Source: Meandrina meandrites
Taxonomy: Eukaryota > Cnidaria > Anthozoa > Scleractinia > Meandrinidae
DNA length: 64,000 nt
Assembly (NCBI GenBank): GCA_963693305.1
Contig: OY855905.1
Coordinates: 35,355,637-35,419,636, forward strand
Direction of reading: 5' to 3'
Part shown: piece after piece, positions 44,801 to 53,590 of the stretch
How positions within the stretch are numbered: the first letter of the stretch is position 1
How the letters are laid out: every line of letters begins with the position of its first letter
Notes under the pieces: model-generated
Databases searched by the model: none
What the model saw: the letters and a program-made list of their open reading frames with translations, nothing else
What the model was told of the DNA's origin: nothing
Made by a program: the position numbers and the translations under genes

Positions 44801-45905
44801 TTGGTGTACCATTGTATGCGGTCAGCTTGGTTTGGCTCGGTGTTGTGTCTTTCGGAAAGCCATTCTCGTCCAGGCATTCTGGAAACATTTTTCCATAAAT
44901 TCTTAATGGCAGAATGTTCCCTTGTGCTCCAGTATCCACTTTCACTTTCAGCAAGGTATTCGGATTGTCAAAATTCGGCAGTTTCACTTTGATATGTGCA
45001 AAAGCTTCATCTCTCTCCACATCAACATCAGTGCTATCAATTTTGATGCTCTCAAATAACAACTCCTCAAAGTCAGCACTTGTTTCTTCAACCATATGTA
45101 CCTTGCTCTGTTTTCCTTTGTCATGGTATTTTCGACCATCGAATTGCGGCTGGGGAGGTGGCCTGGTTTGTCGGTCCTGTGACTGCTTATTTCTGCACAC
45201 TTGCTCCCAATGATTGTATTGCTTACATTTCCGGCATCTTGTACCATACGCTGGACATTTTTTCCCATGGTTGAGTCCACATTTTCCACATTGAGGGTTG
45301 GAATTTTGTCTGACAGCATCAATATTTGCTTCATTGGTGCCAGCAGAAGCACCTTGTAGCTCTAGGGACTTCATGTCATTAACCGTTGCTTCTCTTGTTC
45401 TGGCAATGTCCATCGCCTTGTCGAGCTTTAGTTTCTCGTCCTTTCCAAGGAGGTTTTCTTGTACCTTACGCTCTCGAGTACCAATAATTAACTGCTCAAT
45501 TAAACGTTCTTCCATCTCGGCTTCACTGAACCGGCATTTCTGAGCTTGTAGCTTGCACCTGGCCATGAATGAATCCACAGACTCGTCCTTAGATTGCCTG
45601 AAGCCTTGCAATTGAAAACGAGCAATCCGAAAGTTCAACTTGGGCTCCAAATACTTTGTAAACTTGTCGAAAATCGTATCGGTTTTCGCTTTCTCTTCCT
45701 CACTCAAATCGAAGGAGTTAAAAACTTTGAGGCCTTCTTCGCCGATCCACAGTAAGATATATGTGGCCTTTTCTTTCTCTTCTTTCTTGTTTAGTGGCCC
45801 GTTAAATATGAGTTGACAATATTGTTTGAAGGTTTTAAACGCTGTTGGCAAGTCGGTGTCATTCCAATCCATATGAGGCGGTTTGATTCCAGATACCTCG
45901 CCCAT
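41835..45905 (-). CDS. Gag-Pol polyprotein of a Ty3/Gypsy retrotransposon
   Basis: 1356 residues in one frame, starting MGEVSGIKPPHMDWND. The Gag region covers about 1-200. A CX2C zinc-knuckle-like cluster lies at about 203-238 (CGKCG, CRKCKQYNHWEQVC). The aspartic protease has DTGAQGN at about 323. The reverse transcriptase spans about 480-700, with KLDARHGYW and the catalytic IADD near 618. RNase H is at about 760-880, with VDASLRGLG and SDHKPLE. The integrase has a zinc-binding HQAHQGF...CEICQ at about 977-1015, then D-D-E residues in GTDLFF (about 1042), SDNGPQYD (about 1093) and NGFIERQ (about 1130). The C-terminal tail to 1356 is proline/serine-rich. No stop or frameshift is present, so the protein could be made. 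Gag and Pol are fused without a frameshift. Confidence 0.95.
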   Translation of the reverse strand: MGEVSGIKPPHMDWNDTDLPTAFKTFKQYCQLIFNGPLNKKEEKEKATYILLWIGEEGLKVFNSFDLSEEEKAKTDTIFDKFTKYLEPKLNFRIARFQLQGFRQSKDESVDSFMARCKLQAQKCRFSEAEMEERLIEQLIIGTRERKVQENLLGKDEKLKLDKAMDIARTREATVNDMKSLELQGASAGTNEANIDAVRQNSNPQCGKCGLNHGKKCPAYGTRCRKCKQYNHWEQVCRNKQSQDRQTRPPPQPQFDGRKYHDKGKQSKVHMVEETSADFEELLFESIKIDSTDVDVERDEAFAHIKVKLPNFDNPNTLLKVKVDTGAQGNILPLRIYGKMFPECLDENGFPKDTTPSQTKLTAYNGTPIPQHGICSIQCSYDTSETEAKFYVADVDGPAICGLPTSCKLKLVELHCEINTSNNSVPCPVPAIHSINDLQKLYPDRFNGIGKFEGEYHIVVDPDVPPVVHAPRKCPIHIKDDIKKELDEMIGLGVIKPVTEPTDWVSSVAYSQKSNGRWRVCLDPKDLNQAVKRSHHHTPTLEEITHKFKGSSVFSKLDARHGYWSVVLDEESSFLTTFNSPFGRFRFTRLPFGLCVSQDIFQQKMDFILEKCPGTLGIADDIVVHGPTTREHDANLHNLMLVARQHGLVFNLDKCCINQPKIPFFGMLFDAEGVHPDPKKIEAIKAIQEPQDAQELQTFLGIATYMAPFIPNLSAMSEPLRNLLKKDTDFQWSSSHNTAFESIKQAICQEVSLTYFDPKKETVIQVDASLRGLGSALIQDGKVVAFASRALTDTEKRYANIEREMLAVVVACEKFHSYVFGKKFVVESDHKPLEMIHLKNLTAAPPRLQRMLLRLQGYDMAIKYRPGTEMLLADPLSRLNPLPSEGTLDLHKVCLVQFTDTRLDSLRQDTSADPELSGLREIIYSGWPEKQKQVPVHLRKYWACRDELSVENGLILKGERVVIPESQRNDVIERIHQAHQGFEKCRLRAKSCVFWPNINKDIESRVQKCEICQESQNSQAKETLEPHEIPTRPWQVIGTDLFFWKGDEYLLICDYYSKFPIVRKIPSGQSTGETVVKLTKCVLSEQGVPEVIISDNGPQYDCQSYKQFSKEWGFQHITSSPRYPKSNGFIERQVQTVKNTLTKAEKSGKDLSMAMLCLRSTPIDSQLPSPAELLYQRKLKSNLPLRIKHQMPNRDQISLRLVERQQSMKYYHDRNAHDLSPLATGQHVRIQDQRTKKWFPGIVSCKRPEPRSYEVQTQYGSTLRRNRCHLRPAAAQHSEMGPTDENMISEPRPSVPEFTEALHTTPTPSLLSDVTAASVSPTQASMDTNLSNANQSPEPFRTKCGRAVIKPARFAE

Positions 45906-45921
45906 ACTTGTAAAGCGAAGT

Positions 45922-45935
45922 CACCGCTGCCACCA
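45922..45935 (-). other. Primer binding site, tRNA-Leu type
   Basis: TGGTGGCAGCGGTG follows the 5' LTR directly. It complements the 3' end (with CCA) that I recall for animal tRNA-Leu(AAG), so that tRNA is the likely primer. Confidence 0.75.
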
Positions 45936-46102
45936 TGTAAAGATATGAGGTGGCTAACAAAAGGATGAGACAGGATGTACCAAGATTACTAAACACAACT
46001 TTTATACTCGTACAGTAATCCAAGATGCAAACTATCTGACATGCGCAGAGACCGCGTGGTCCGCGAGTAACTAGGAAACTGGTGACTAGCGATATCGTGA
46101 CA
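45936..46102 (-). repeat. 5' LTR of the Gypsy element
   Basis: 167 bp; apart from the 4-bp gap it reads the same as the 3' LTR. It presumably carries the element promoter. Confidence 0.95.
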
Positions 46103-46171
46103 GAGAGAGGCAGCACAGTGCCCCTGCCAGGGCTCGGACCTGGACCGCTCGATCTAGGCCACCGCGCCTCC
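46103..46171 (-). mobile_element. SINE copy 7, tRNA-like head (right of Gypsy)
   Basis: Continues gagaggcagcac and the A/B-box head after the LTR element, starting with the duplicated GAGAG. Confidence 0.75.
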
Positions 46172-46319
46172 AACCCCCTTAAAAGACGAAGTTGCACTTG
46201 ACGGTTTTCTTCACTCAATATGGACTAAGTAAGCACAGCCTTACCCGTGATCAAAGATGATCAGTGAAAAGACGACAAAATGAATAAAAAGATTAGTTTC
46301 AGCGCCCTGCTCATCTAAC

Positions 46320-46391
46320 GCGTCGGTGGTATAGTGGTGAGCATAGCTGCCTTCCAAGCAGTTGACCCGGGTTCGATTCCCGGCCGACGCA
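46320..46391 (+). tRNA. tRNA-Gly(UCC), fused third/fourth locus
   Basis: Perfect consensus gene. Upstream flank is of the third Gly position and downstream flank of the fourth, so unequal exchange inside the tRNA removed about 1 kb. Confidence 0.95.
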
Positions 46392-46642
46392 ATCATTTTT
46401 CTATTTTTGCATTTTATTTTTAATGGAAGCTATCTGTCACATACGGCCCTAAGCCAAGGTGTCCTTTTTTAAGGCAATAACCCCCTTCCATGTCTTTCAT
46501 GATGAGTTGCATCCATAAGGCACTGACTTAACTCGATTTGAAGACACTGTATTAAATGGCACAAGTTCGTATAACGCCTGAACTTGTAACACTTAATACT
46601 TTTAATACATTTGTTGTTTTTCAACTACGGATTAGTGTGAGC

Positions 46643-46715
46643 GGTCCCATGGTCTAATGGTTAGCACTCTGGACTCTGAATCCAGCGATCCGAGTTCAAA
46701 GTCTCGGTGGGACCT
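46643..46715 (+). pseudogene. tRNA-Gln(CUG) with an extra T-loop base
   Basis: One G is inserted in the T loop (caaagtctc), disrupting the B box, and the D arm has GGTCTAATGG. Length 73. Confidence 0.7.
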
Positions 46716-47587
46716 TTAAGAGTTTTCGTTATTGTCGTTGTTGTTGTTTTACGACTTATATGACGGTGGGTATAAGTGGAAATCAAGACTTTTATTTGAG
46801 GTAAACAAAAACGCTCAGGGCGCGTTTCTTTGGGAGAATCCAAGATTGGTTTTTAAATCCCAGATGACAAGGATACTTCGCTCCCAAAGAAACGAAGAAT
46901 CCGTTGTTTTGCCATGACAACAGCACCGAACACAAAATATCAGTAAGTATTTATTTTTCGTCCAAGGTATCCTATAGCTAGCCAAAATCATTTTACCATA
47001 CAAAAGCCTTCAAAAATCACACGATGAAGCAGTTTTTCTTTAGCTTGAAGCATAATGTAGCGAAAACGCATCTGAAGTGAAGAATTTTGCGAAAACATGA
47101 TGAATGCAAACTACACTCCTGACGATTTCAAAGGTACTGCTTCCGTAGGCAGACAGCGACTTTTCTTGAAAACTTGCATTCAATTTAAAATGACACTCCA
47201 CACTGATCAAGCTACCGTTACATTTTATAATTTATCGCCTTTGTATTTTAATCGAAATAGACGTTTGAAATCTTACCGTATTGACAGTGTTTATAAATGG
47301 AGTTCTGTATTTTCACGGTGAAGACCGACCCCTGAGCCAATGAACTTTTTTCGAACCCTGTCCCAAAGAAACACACGGATCATGAATATTAAGAATCCGG
47401 ATTTATATTTGATCTAATGAATCCAAAATCTGTTTTTCGAATCCGGATAGACGCACCCTCAATGTTACTCAGTGGTAGCGACTCCAATACAAACTTTGTT
47501 ATACGGACTTCAGGTCGATTTCTAAAATATACGGTTTGTTTCTTTATAATTTAAACCCGCAATTTTAAAACAAAAGTGTTACCACCA

Positions 47588-47659
47588 AGGTCCCACCGAG
47601 ATTTGAACCCGGATCGCTGGATTCAGAGTCCAGAGTGCTAACCATTACACCATGGGACC
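47588..47659 (-). tRNA. tRNA-Gln(CUG)
   Basis: One T-stem change gives a G-U pair (CCGGG). Otherwise consensus. Confidence 0.9.
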
Positions 47660-48024
47660 CGTGTACACTTTCGCATTAAATAATTTCACCTTTATCTTTT
47701 ATCAGCCGAACTCAAAATTTACCATCTTCATTTTTTACACACCCATGTTGTTTTTAAAACTTGAAAAAGTATTTTGATTCATCTAATGAAACTAAAACAA
47801 AAACCATTAAACTATACATTATCAGAAATTGCTTAATAATTGATAACAAATCAGTTTATGGCGAAAACCTCATTAGGATATAAGATTTTAACTAGACTAG
47901 AACGAGGCAACATACGAGTACCGTTTTGCTCTTTTGCACTGAGAAATTAGATCATTTGTCTGCTTCTAATTTACTGCCGGTCTTAATTTAGAACAGAACT
48001 AAATTTAATTTGCCTCCAGTGAGC

Positions 48025-48096
48025 GGTCCTATGGTGTAATGGTTAGCACTCTGGACTTTGAATCCAGTGATCCGAGTTCAAATCTCGGTGGGACCT
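48025..48096 (+). tRNA. tRNA-Gln(UUG)
   Basis: Anticodon loop CTTTGAA; one acceptor change leaves a U-G pair (GGTCCTA). Likely functional. Confidence 0.9.
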
Positions 48097-48844
48097 TCAC
48101 ATACTCTATTTTTTCATTAAACAACGTTGCCTTGCATGACAATAACTTTTTTGGGCTTACTAAAAGTGACTGTAATTATTACGGTCGGAGTCAAAGTATT
48201 GTATTTTTTTTTCGCTTGCCCAGGGCAAGTTGAAACTAGAACGGGAGTCGTCACCAAGCAATGTCGATTCCATTAACCTTGTCGGCTAGCTATGGCTCGA
48301 GAAAAGGAATCAAGATGAAGGACATGGAGCTTGAGTAGCTTCCTTTGCCTCTAAAATAGTCTGGTTTAATATTTCGACATTTGCGACTAAGTTACCTGTA
48401 CCGCACAGGACTCATTTAAAATCGACTCGTTTTGTAACAGAGGCAAAAGAATATATTACTAGCCGTATCGACGAGTTCTCAACATTCGGCCTATTTAGCG
48501 CGGATTTGCTGTTTCCATCGCAGCGCGCTGAAACGCTACATGTCATTTTCTTGATCTACTAGACTCAACCCCTTTTTAAGCTATCTCAACTTGGCTTGAT
48601 TTTAAAGTTTATTGAATCATTTCCCATTTTCAGAACTCTGTCCTTGCATTTAGGCAATATCGCAGGACACTAAAGCTGGATTCCAGACAAAAAATTGGCC
48701 TTCAGAGTACTACTTTTATGTGATTTCGGATCATTTTGATATCAGCTTTATTATTGTTATCATCATGAAACAAAAGGCCAAACAGGACCAACTGAAGAGA
48801 AAGCTAGAAAATATAAATTTAGTAATGCAAAAAAAATAAAGCAT

Positions 48845-48913
48845 TGCGTCGGCCGGGAATCGAACCCGGGTCAGCTTGGAAGGCAGCTATGCTCACCACT
48901 ATACCACCGACGC
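48845..48913 (-). pseudogene. tRNA-Gly(UCC), 3-nt deletion in the anticodon stem
   Basis: Sixty-nine nt: three bases are lost from the 3' anticodon stem/variable region (gtcagcttgg), so the stem cannot close. Confidence 0.75.
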
Positions 48914-49226
48914 AGATTGCTGGTATGTATATCAGCAAAGCAAATATTTATCGCTTACATTTCTTTTTTTTCAATTTATGCAGCGTTCAAAGACGGTTCT
49001 ACTGGTAGTTTCACATACGCAGTCAGAAAACAACATAACAATTACTGCATTCTTGTTAATTCATCGGCGGAATGGTTTGGTGGAATGGTACTACCTTGAT
49101 GTAATTTTGGATCATTTTGAAGCCAGGTTTATTAATTTTTTCCTCATAAAACAAAAGAAGTCAGAATTACTGACTATAAAATGAAAAAAAGAATGTATAT
49201 TACGAAAATATACCTTAATTAAGCTT

Positions 49227-49298
49227 TGCGTCGGCCGGGAATCGAACCCGGGTCAACTGCTTGGAAGGCAGCTATGCTCACCACTATACCACCGACGC
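49227..49298 (-). tRNA. tRNA-Gly(UCC)
   Basis: Perfect consensus copy in the second Gly-minus position. Confidence 0.95.
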
Positions 49299-49624
49299 CA
49301 GATACTGGTCATTGCAGTAGCAAAGTGGATATATATTGCTCATCAATCTTTATTCTCCTCAAGAAGCAGAATAATTTTTGTTTCTTTTTACGGTATAAAG
49401 AATAAGCTGCATAGACAGTTGATAAATGACCCAAAACTAATAACACCTGGCCACGGGTTGTGGTGGTAAATTGGTGTGCAAATAGTTTTTGGGTTGGCAC
49501 ACCGATAAATAACAATAACAGATAAATCATAGAACCTTCGTTTATAGACACAGCTAGAGTTCTAGAAGTCTCTGCCTTACTCGACGATTAATCAGCATTC
49601 TTTTGACGCTGGTAAGGTAAAAGG

Positions 49625-49777
49625 GTTGAGTCCACGTTTGACATGTTTGAGCCTAGTGGCCCACCACACCTGAGCTTATTTCGGTTAATTTCCGTAAGAT
49701 AAAGTGACTAACAATATTTCAACTCCCCCCTAGATGGGATGCTAGTCTATCGCGGAGTTATCCCCAGCATTAAATTC
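49625..49777 (-). mobile_element. SINE copy 8, truncated
   Basis: Tail and part of the body are present. The tRNA head is deleted together with the next spacer and Gly gene. Confidence 0.7.
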
Positions 49778-50017
49778 TATTTTTAAATTCCTATTGAGAT
49801 TTGTGTCATCATGAAATAATTTGTAGAAATCTGAAGAAATGGGGTTTGATGAGTGCCAAGATATTCAAACTAAATCGAAAAATGGGAATCTTTCGTCTCC
49901 TGCCTTATTGGAGTAAAATTAGGATGTTGAAAGGTGGCAGGTCACAGGCTCGACGCCCGTTGGGTGCAGAAAAATTTTCTTTTCTTTTTGAGAACGCTTC
50001 TACATTTATCTATTCAA

Positions 50018-50059
50018 GGTCCCATGGTGTAATGCACGAGTTCAAATCTTGGTGGGACA
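50018..50059 (+). pseudogene. Fossil tRNA-Gln relic, shortest copy
   Basis: D-arm start and T arm/acceptor (cttggtgggacat) are joined directly, the whole middle being deleted. Confidence 0.65.
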
Positions 50060-50564
50060 TAATAAAAAACAACTTTATTTTTAGAAATGCAGAAGTTAAA
50101 ACTATAAAGAATATTAGCAAAAATAGAAAAGAAGGGAATGCGTATAACGTTATATGAAGTCCAACATTGAGTACGTTGACTGCATAATTTCTATGTCTTC
50201 CCTCTACTGTCCACCAGTGTAGGTATGGATTAGAGAATCCACTCAAACCTTTTACAAAAATCATTTGAATTGATGTAAGAGATAAGAGGTCGGAAAGTAC
50301 ATCCACATGGAGTCGGCGTTCCAAAAACCGTCACGTCTCGGATCTTAAGGTCCCTATTATTGTTGCGTGCGGCGCGTGCAATTCATCGTCGTAAAAACAA
50401 GTTGTAAAAGGAAGTTTCAACAATAACAGTCAGCTAATAAGTGTTCCGCGCAAGGTAGGTGCGGTTTTCTCTCTTTGTTTCAACAATTTTAACTTGGTTT
50501 ACTTTAACATATATAGGGTAGTAAACAAAATTAGCATTTACCAATAAGGTTAAGGCTTCAGAAC

Positions 50565-50705
50565 ATAGGCCAAGTTTATAGATTTCGATTAAGTCTTTAG
50601 AACATAGGTTAAGTCTTTAGAACAAAGGTTAAGTCTTTAGAACATAAGTTCAAGGCTTTAGAACTTAGGTTAAGGTTATAGTTTTCAATTAAGACTTTAG
50701 AATTT
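50565..50705 (+). repeat. 21-bp minisatellite (ttaagtctttagaacatagg)
   Basis: About six imperfect tandem copies inside the insert. Confidence 0.75.
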
Positions 50706-51092
50706 AGATCTTGTGAATAGGTTACAGATATGTCAATAAAAATGGCGATATTATATTTTAACATGTGTTTATCATTTCAACCGGGTTCCATTGTCTGTAT
50801 TAAACTAACTGCGATTTTGGGACGCCGATAATGCATCATTTTTAATGCAGTATTGCTGTCTCAAAATCAGTTAGTTAAATATTAAGTTAATAATTTGTTA
50901 CTCGCGAAGAGTAAGGATATAACATTTTCGGCTTCGACATCTTGCAAAAATTCAAAATGGCGGACCAGTTAATTCTCAGATATAAGCAGTACTATCGTAT
51001 TAGTTAGCTCGATAAATTGAAAGAAACGTTTTTATTTACACTTTCATCCAGTAAGCAGGTTTAATTCTTTGCATAATCGAATGTTTTCAAAG

Positions 51093-51222
51093 TGGAACGA
51101 TCTGACTATGTCATGGAACGAACTAACCATATCGTGGACCGAACTGACTTTTTTGTGGAACGAAATAACTTCTTTTTGGAACGAAGTGACTTGGAACGAT
51201 CTGACCATGGAACGAAATGACC
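51093..51222 (+). repeat. 21-bp minisatellite (tggaacgaactgac core)
   Basis: About seven imperfect copies, with indels in the later ones, ending just before the broken tRNA gene. Confidence 0.8.
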
Positions 51223-51238
51223 GTACACCTGGTGAGGT

Positions 51239-51295
51239 TGGTGAGCATAGCTGCCTTCCAAGCAGTTCACCCGGGTTCGATTTCCGGCCGACGCA
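51239..51295 (+). pseudogene. tRNA-Gly(UCC), 5' part cut off by insertion
   Basis: The D arm onward is present (gtgagcatagctgcc) with anticodon UCC. The acceptor 5' strand lies 0.9 kb upstream beyond the insert. The T arm has one mismatch. Confidence 0.8.
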
Positions 51296-51528
51296 AACAT
51301 TTTTCTTTTTTTGCATTTTATTTTGAATGGATGCTATCTGTCACATAGCCCTAAGCCAAGGTGTCACTTTCCATGCCTTTCATGATGAGTTGCATCCATA
51401 AGGCACTGAATCACTCCGAATTATTTTGAAGACACTGTATTAAATGGCACAAGTTCGTAATGCCAAAACTGATAATACTTAATACATTTAATACATTTCT
51501 TGTTTTTCCACTAGGGATTAGTGTGACC

Positions 51529-51600
51529 GGTCCCATGGTGTAATGGTTAGCACTCTGGACTCTGAATCCAGCGATCCGAGTTCAAATCAAATCAAATCTC
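51529..51600 (+). pseudogene. tRNA-Gln(CUG), 3' end destroyed
   Basis: Normal to the T loop, then aaatc is repeated three times and the acceptor 3' strand is missing. Confidence 0.8.
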
Positions 51601-51821
51601 TTGGTTGTTGTTTTACGGCTTATATGAAGGGGCAAGTGGAAATTAAGACTTTTATTTGAGGTAGACACAAACACTCACGGTGCGTTTCTTTGGGAGAATC
51701 CAAGATTGGATTTTTAATCTCAGATGACAAGGATACTTCGCTCCCAAACAAACGAAGAATCCGATATTTTGCCATGACAACCGCGTTAACACTATTCGCA
51801 CCGAACATAAAATATCAGTAA

Positions 51822-52042
51822 TTAGTATATACCACACAAGTGAATAGTGCTTTCCGCGCGCACTGATTGGTTAACTCGGAGGTGAATAGCAAAGTACTAT
51901 TCACCTCCGAACAGTCGGAGGGAAACAAAATGTCTACGCCCGTCGCTTTCGGTACCGATAGTAATGTTTTGGCCCGCTAGTTATTCAACTTGTGTGGTAT
52001 ATACTAAAACAATTATTCACCTCAGTGTCGGTGAATAATTGT
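51822..52042. mobile_element. Hairpin-capped MITE (TTAGTATATACC family), cleanest copy
   Basis: Exact 19-bp inverted repeats TTAGTATATACCACACAAG (51822-51840) and complement (51989-52007). Directly after the right repeat is a separate 14-bp perfect hairpin AACAATTATTCACC/GGTGAATAATTGTT (52008-52043). TAA at 51819-51821 and 52043-52045 is the probable target duplication; its removal restores array text. An inner palindrome ggaggtgaatag/ctattcacctcc lies near 51878-51909. Confidence 0.8.
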
Positions 52043-52611
52043 TAAGTATTGATTTTTCATCGAAGGTATCCTATAGCTAGCCAAAATCATTTCACCTTAA
52101 AAAAGCCTTCTAAAATCACACGATGAAGCAGTTTTTCTTTAGCTTGAAGCATAATGTGGCGAAAACGCATCTGAAGCGAAGAATTTTGCGAATGCAAACT
52201 ACACTCCTGACGATTTCAAAGGTACTGCTTCCGTAGGCACACGGCGACTGTTCTAGGAAACATGCATTAAGTTTAAAATGATGCTTGACACTGATCAAGC
52301 TACCGTTACCTTTTAATTATAATTTATCACTTTTGCATTTTAATCGAAATAGACGTTTGAAACCTTAATATAACGTATTGACAGTGTTCTATAAATGGCG
52401 TACCTGTACCTGTACAGTGAAGACCGACCGCTGAGGCAATGCACTTTTTTCGAATCCTGTCCCAAAGAAATAAACGCACCCTCAGTGTTACTCAGTGCTA
52501 GCGACTCCAATACAAACTTTGTTATACGGACTTCAGGTCGATTTCTAAAATATACGGTTTGTTTCTTTATAATTTAAACCCGAAATTTTTAAAACAAAAG
52601 TGTTACCATCA

Positions 52612-52683
52612 AGGTCCCACCGAGATTTGAACTCGGATCGCTGGATTCAGAGTCCTGAGTGCTAACCATTACACCATGGGACC
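52612..52683 (-). tRNA. tRNA-Gln(CUG), last gene of the array
   Basis: One anticodon-stem change (CAGGA for CTGGA) leaves a mismatch. The 5' flank beyond 52690 is not array sequence, so the array ends here. Confidence 0.7.
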
Positions 52684-52689
52684 GATCAA

Positions 52690-53590
52690 GTTTTGTATTG
52701 AACTTCTCACTGGACTTATGAAAGCACACATGTTCGTATCGGCACTCAATTGTTTTAACCTTCTCAGATGAAAGTCAGTAAGTTATTTTTTTCTAAAAAC
52801 AATTCTCATATTATCATCCAACAAAAGTCCAAGACATGAAAAGAGAAAAATGTGTTGCATTTACTATTAAATACTGTTTCAATGAGATTTAGTTTGAATA
52901 CACTGGCACATAATTATAGTTGTAAATATTAATATTTTAAAAGTTACGTATAGACTTTGTAAACCAATTTCTGGTATAACTCATTTCTCGTGTGTAAGTT
53001 CCGGTTTTTGTTCCTATAGATTTTCATACCCTGTAACCTGCGATAAGACTGTTTACAGCCCACTCTTTTCTTAGTATTTTTCTTCGATTCTGAGTGCAGG
53101 TTAAGAGTCGCAAGAGAACTGGGCGCCAGCCTGCCGTTTCACTCACTCTTTTGCGCTGGAAAACCTAAGATCAGATCAGCTTTTTCATAAAAAGTACATC
53201 TGATCGAAGGTTAACGCACTTCAATGATTAAACGACTTGTCTTAAATTACCTCGAACAACCAACGCTTCTGCTTTAATTTCTGTCAGCTGAGATTCTTAA
53301 GAAGACTGCTATAGTCAGGATGCTTTGCGGCCAACCTAACCTGTTTTCAAGATTCCAATTTCAAAAAAACTCTCAAATTGGAAGTAATTCAGCTCTAATT
53401 TCCGTTTAATTTTTCAATTAATAAATATGGAATATCTGATTTTCAGACTACAGTTAACTCGATACTTAAAATCAGAATTCCGAAACCAGAAATCAGGACT
53501 TAGAAATCAGAAACCAGAAGTAGGAAATCAGAATTCAGAGGTCGGATTTTTTTGAGAATCCGAAAGTAAGAAATCAGAAATTAAAAACTG
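52690..53590. other. Intergenic, no gene seen
   Basis: AT-rich sequence with no array homology. A degenerate aaatcaga-type repeat occupies about 53450-53580. Confidence 0.6.

Larger units (their letters stand above)
41462..46102 (-). mobile_element. Complete Ty3/Gypsy LTR retrotransposon
   Basis: A 4641-bp element on the minus strand. LTRs of 171 and 167 bp begin TG and end CA. A 5-bp GAGAG duplication flanks it (41457-41461, 46103-46107), a primer binding site and polypurine tract abut the LTRs, and a single uninterrupted gag-pol frame fills the interior. It inserted into SINE copy 7, after the array had formed. The LTRs differ visibly only by a 4-bp deletion, so the insertion is young. Confidence 0.95.
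38991..47587 (+). repeat. Array unit 6
   Basis: Gln minus and Gln(UUG) plus come first, then a foreign segment at about 39690-40305. Two Gly-minus loci follow, then a SINE split by a Gypsy element, one fused Gly-plus gene and Gln plus. The stretch from the fossil Gln to the next Gly was lost by recombination between Gly genes. Confidence 0.75.
50318..51238. other. 0.9-kb insert that splits a tRNA-Gly gene
   Basis: The fourth Gly gene starts as gtcgg at 50311-50317, breaks off, and continues as tggtgagcatagctgcc after 51238. The insert contains two minisatellites, a GC-rich gtgcggcgcgtgc segment and a donor-like GCAAGGTAGGT near 50450. No ORF of a known family is seen. Confidence 0.6.
1..52690. 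repeat. Tandem array of about 5-kb units carrying tRNA-Gly(UCC) and tRNA-Gln genes
   Basis: The same ordered set of spacers and tRNA genes recurs about eight times. The ideal order is Gln(CUG) minus, Gln(UUG) plus, Gly minus, Gly minus, minus-strand SINE, Gly plus, a decayed tRNA-Gln relic, Gly plus, Gln(CUG) plus, then a 1.1-kb tail back to the next Gln minus. Spacer text between copies is clearly homologous, with scattered substitutions and indels. Each intact tRNA is followed by a T-run suited to RNA polymerase III termination. The last recognisable array sequence is the Gln gene ending at 52683. Unit starts below are set at the Gln minus gene. Confidence 0.9.
47588..52690 (+). repeat. Array unit 7, last full unit
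   Basis: Gln minus, Gln(UUG) plus, two Gly minus and a truncated SINE. A deletion removes the third Gly; then come the fossil Gln, a Gly gene split by an insert, a broken Gln plus, tail with MITE, and the terminal Gln minus of the array. Confidence 0.75.

Noticed and set aside
53441..53590. Possible coding exon around aaatcagaaaccag repeats
   Set aside because: Degenerate simple repeat; ORF composition is that of the repeat.
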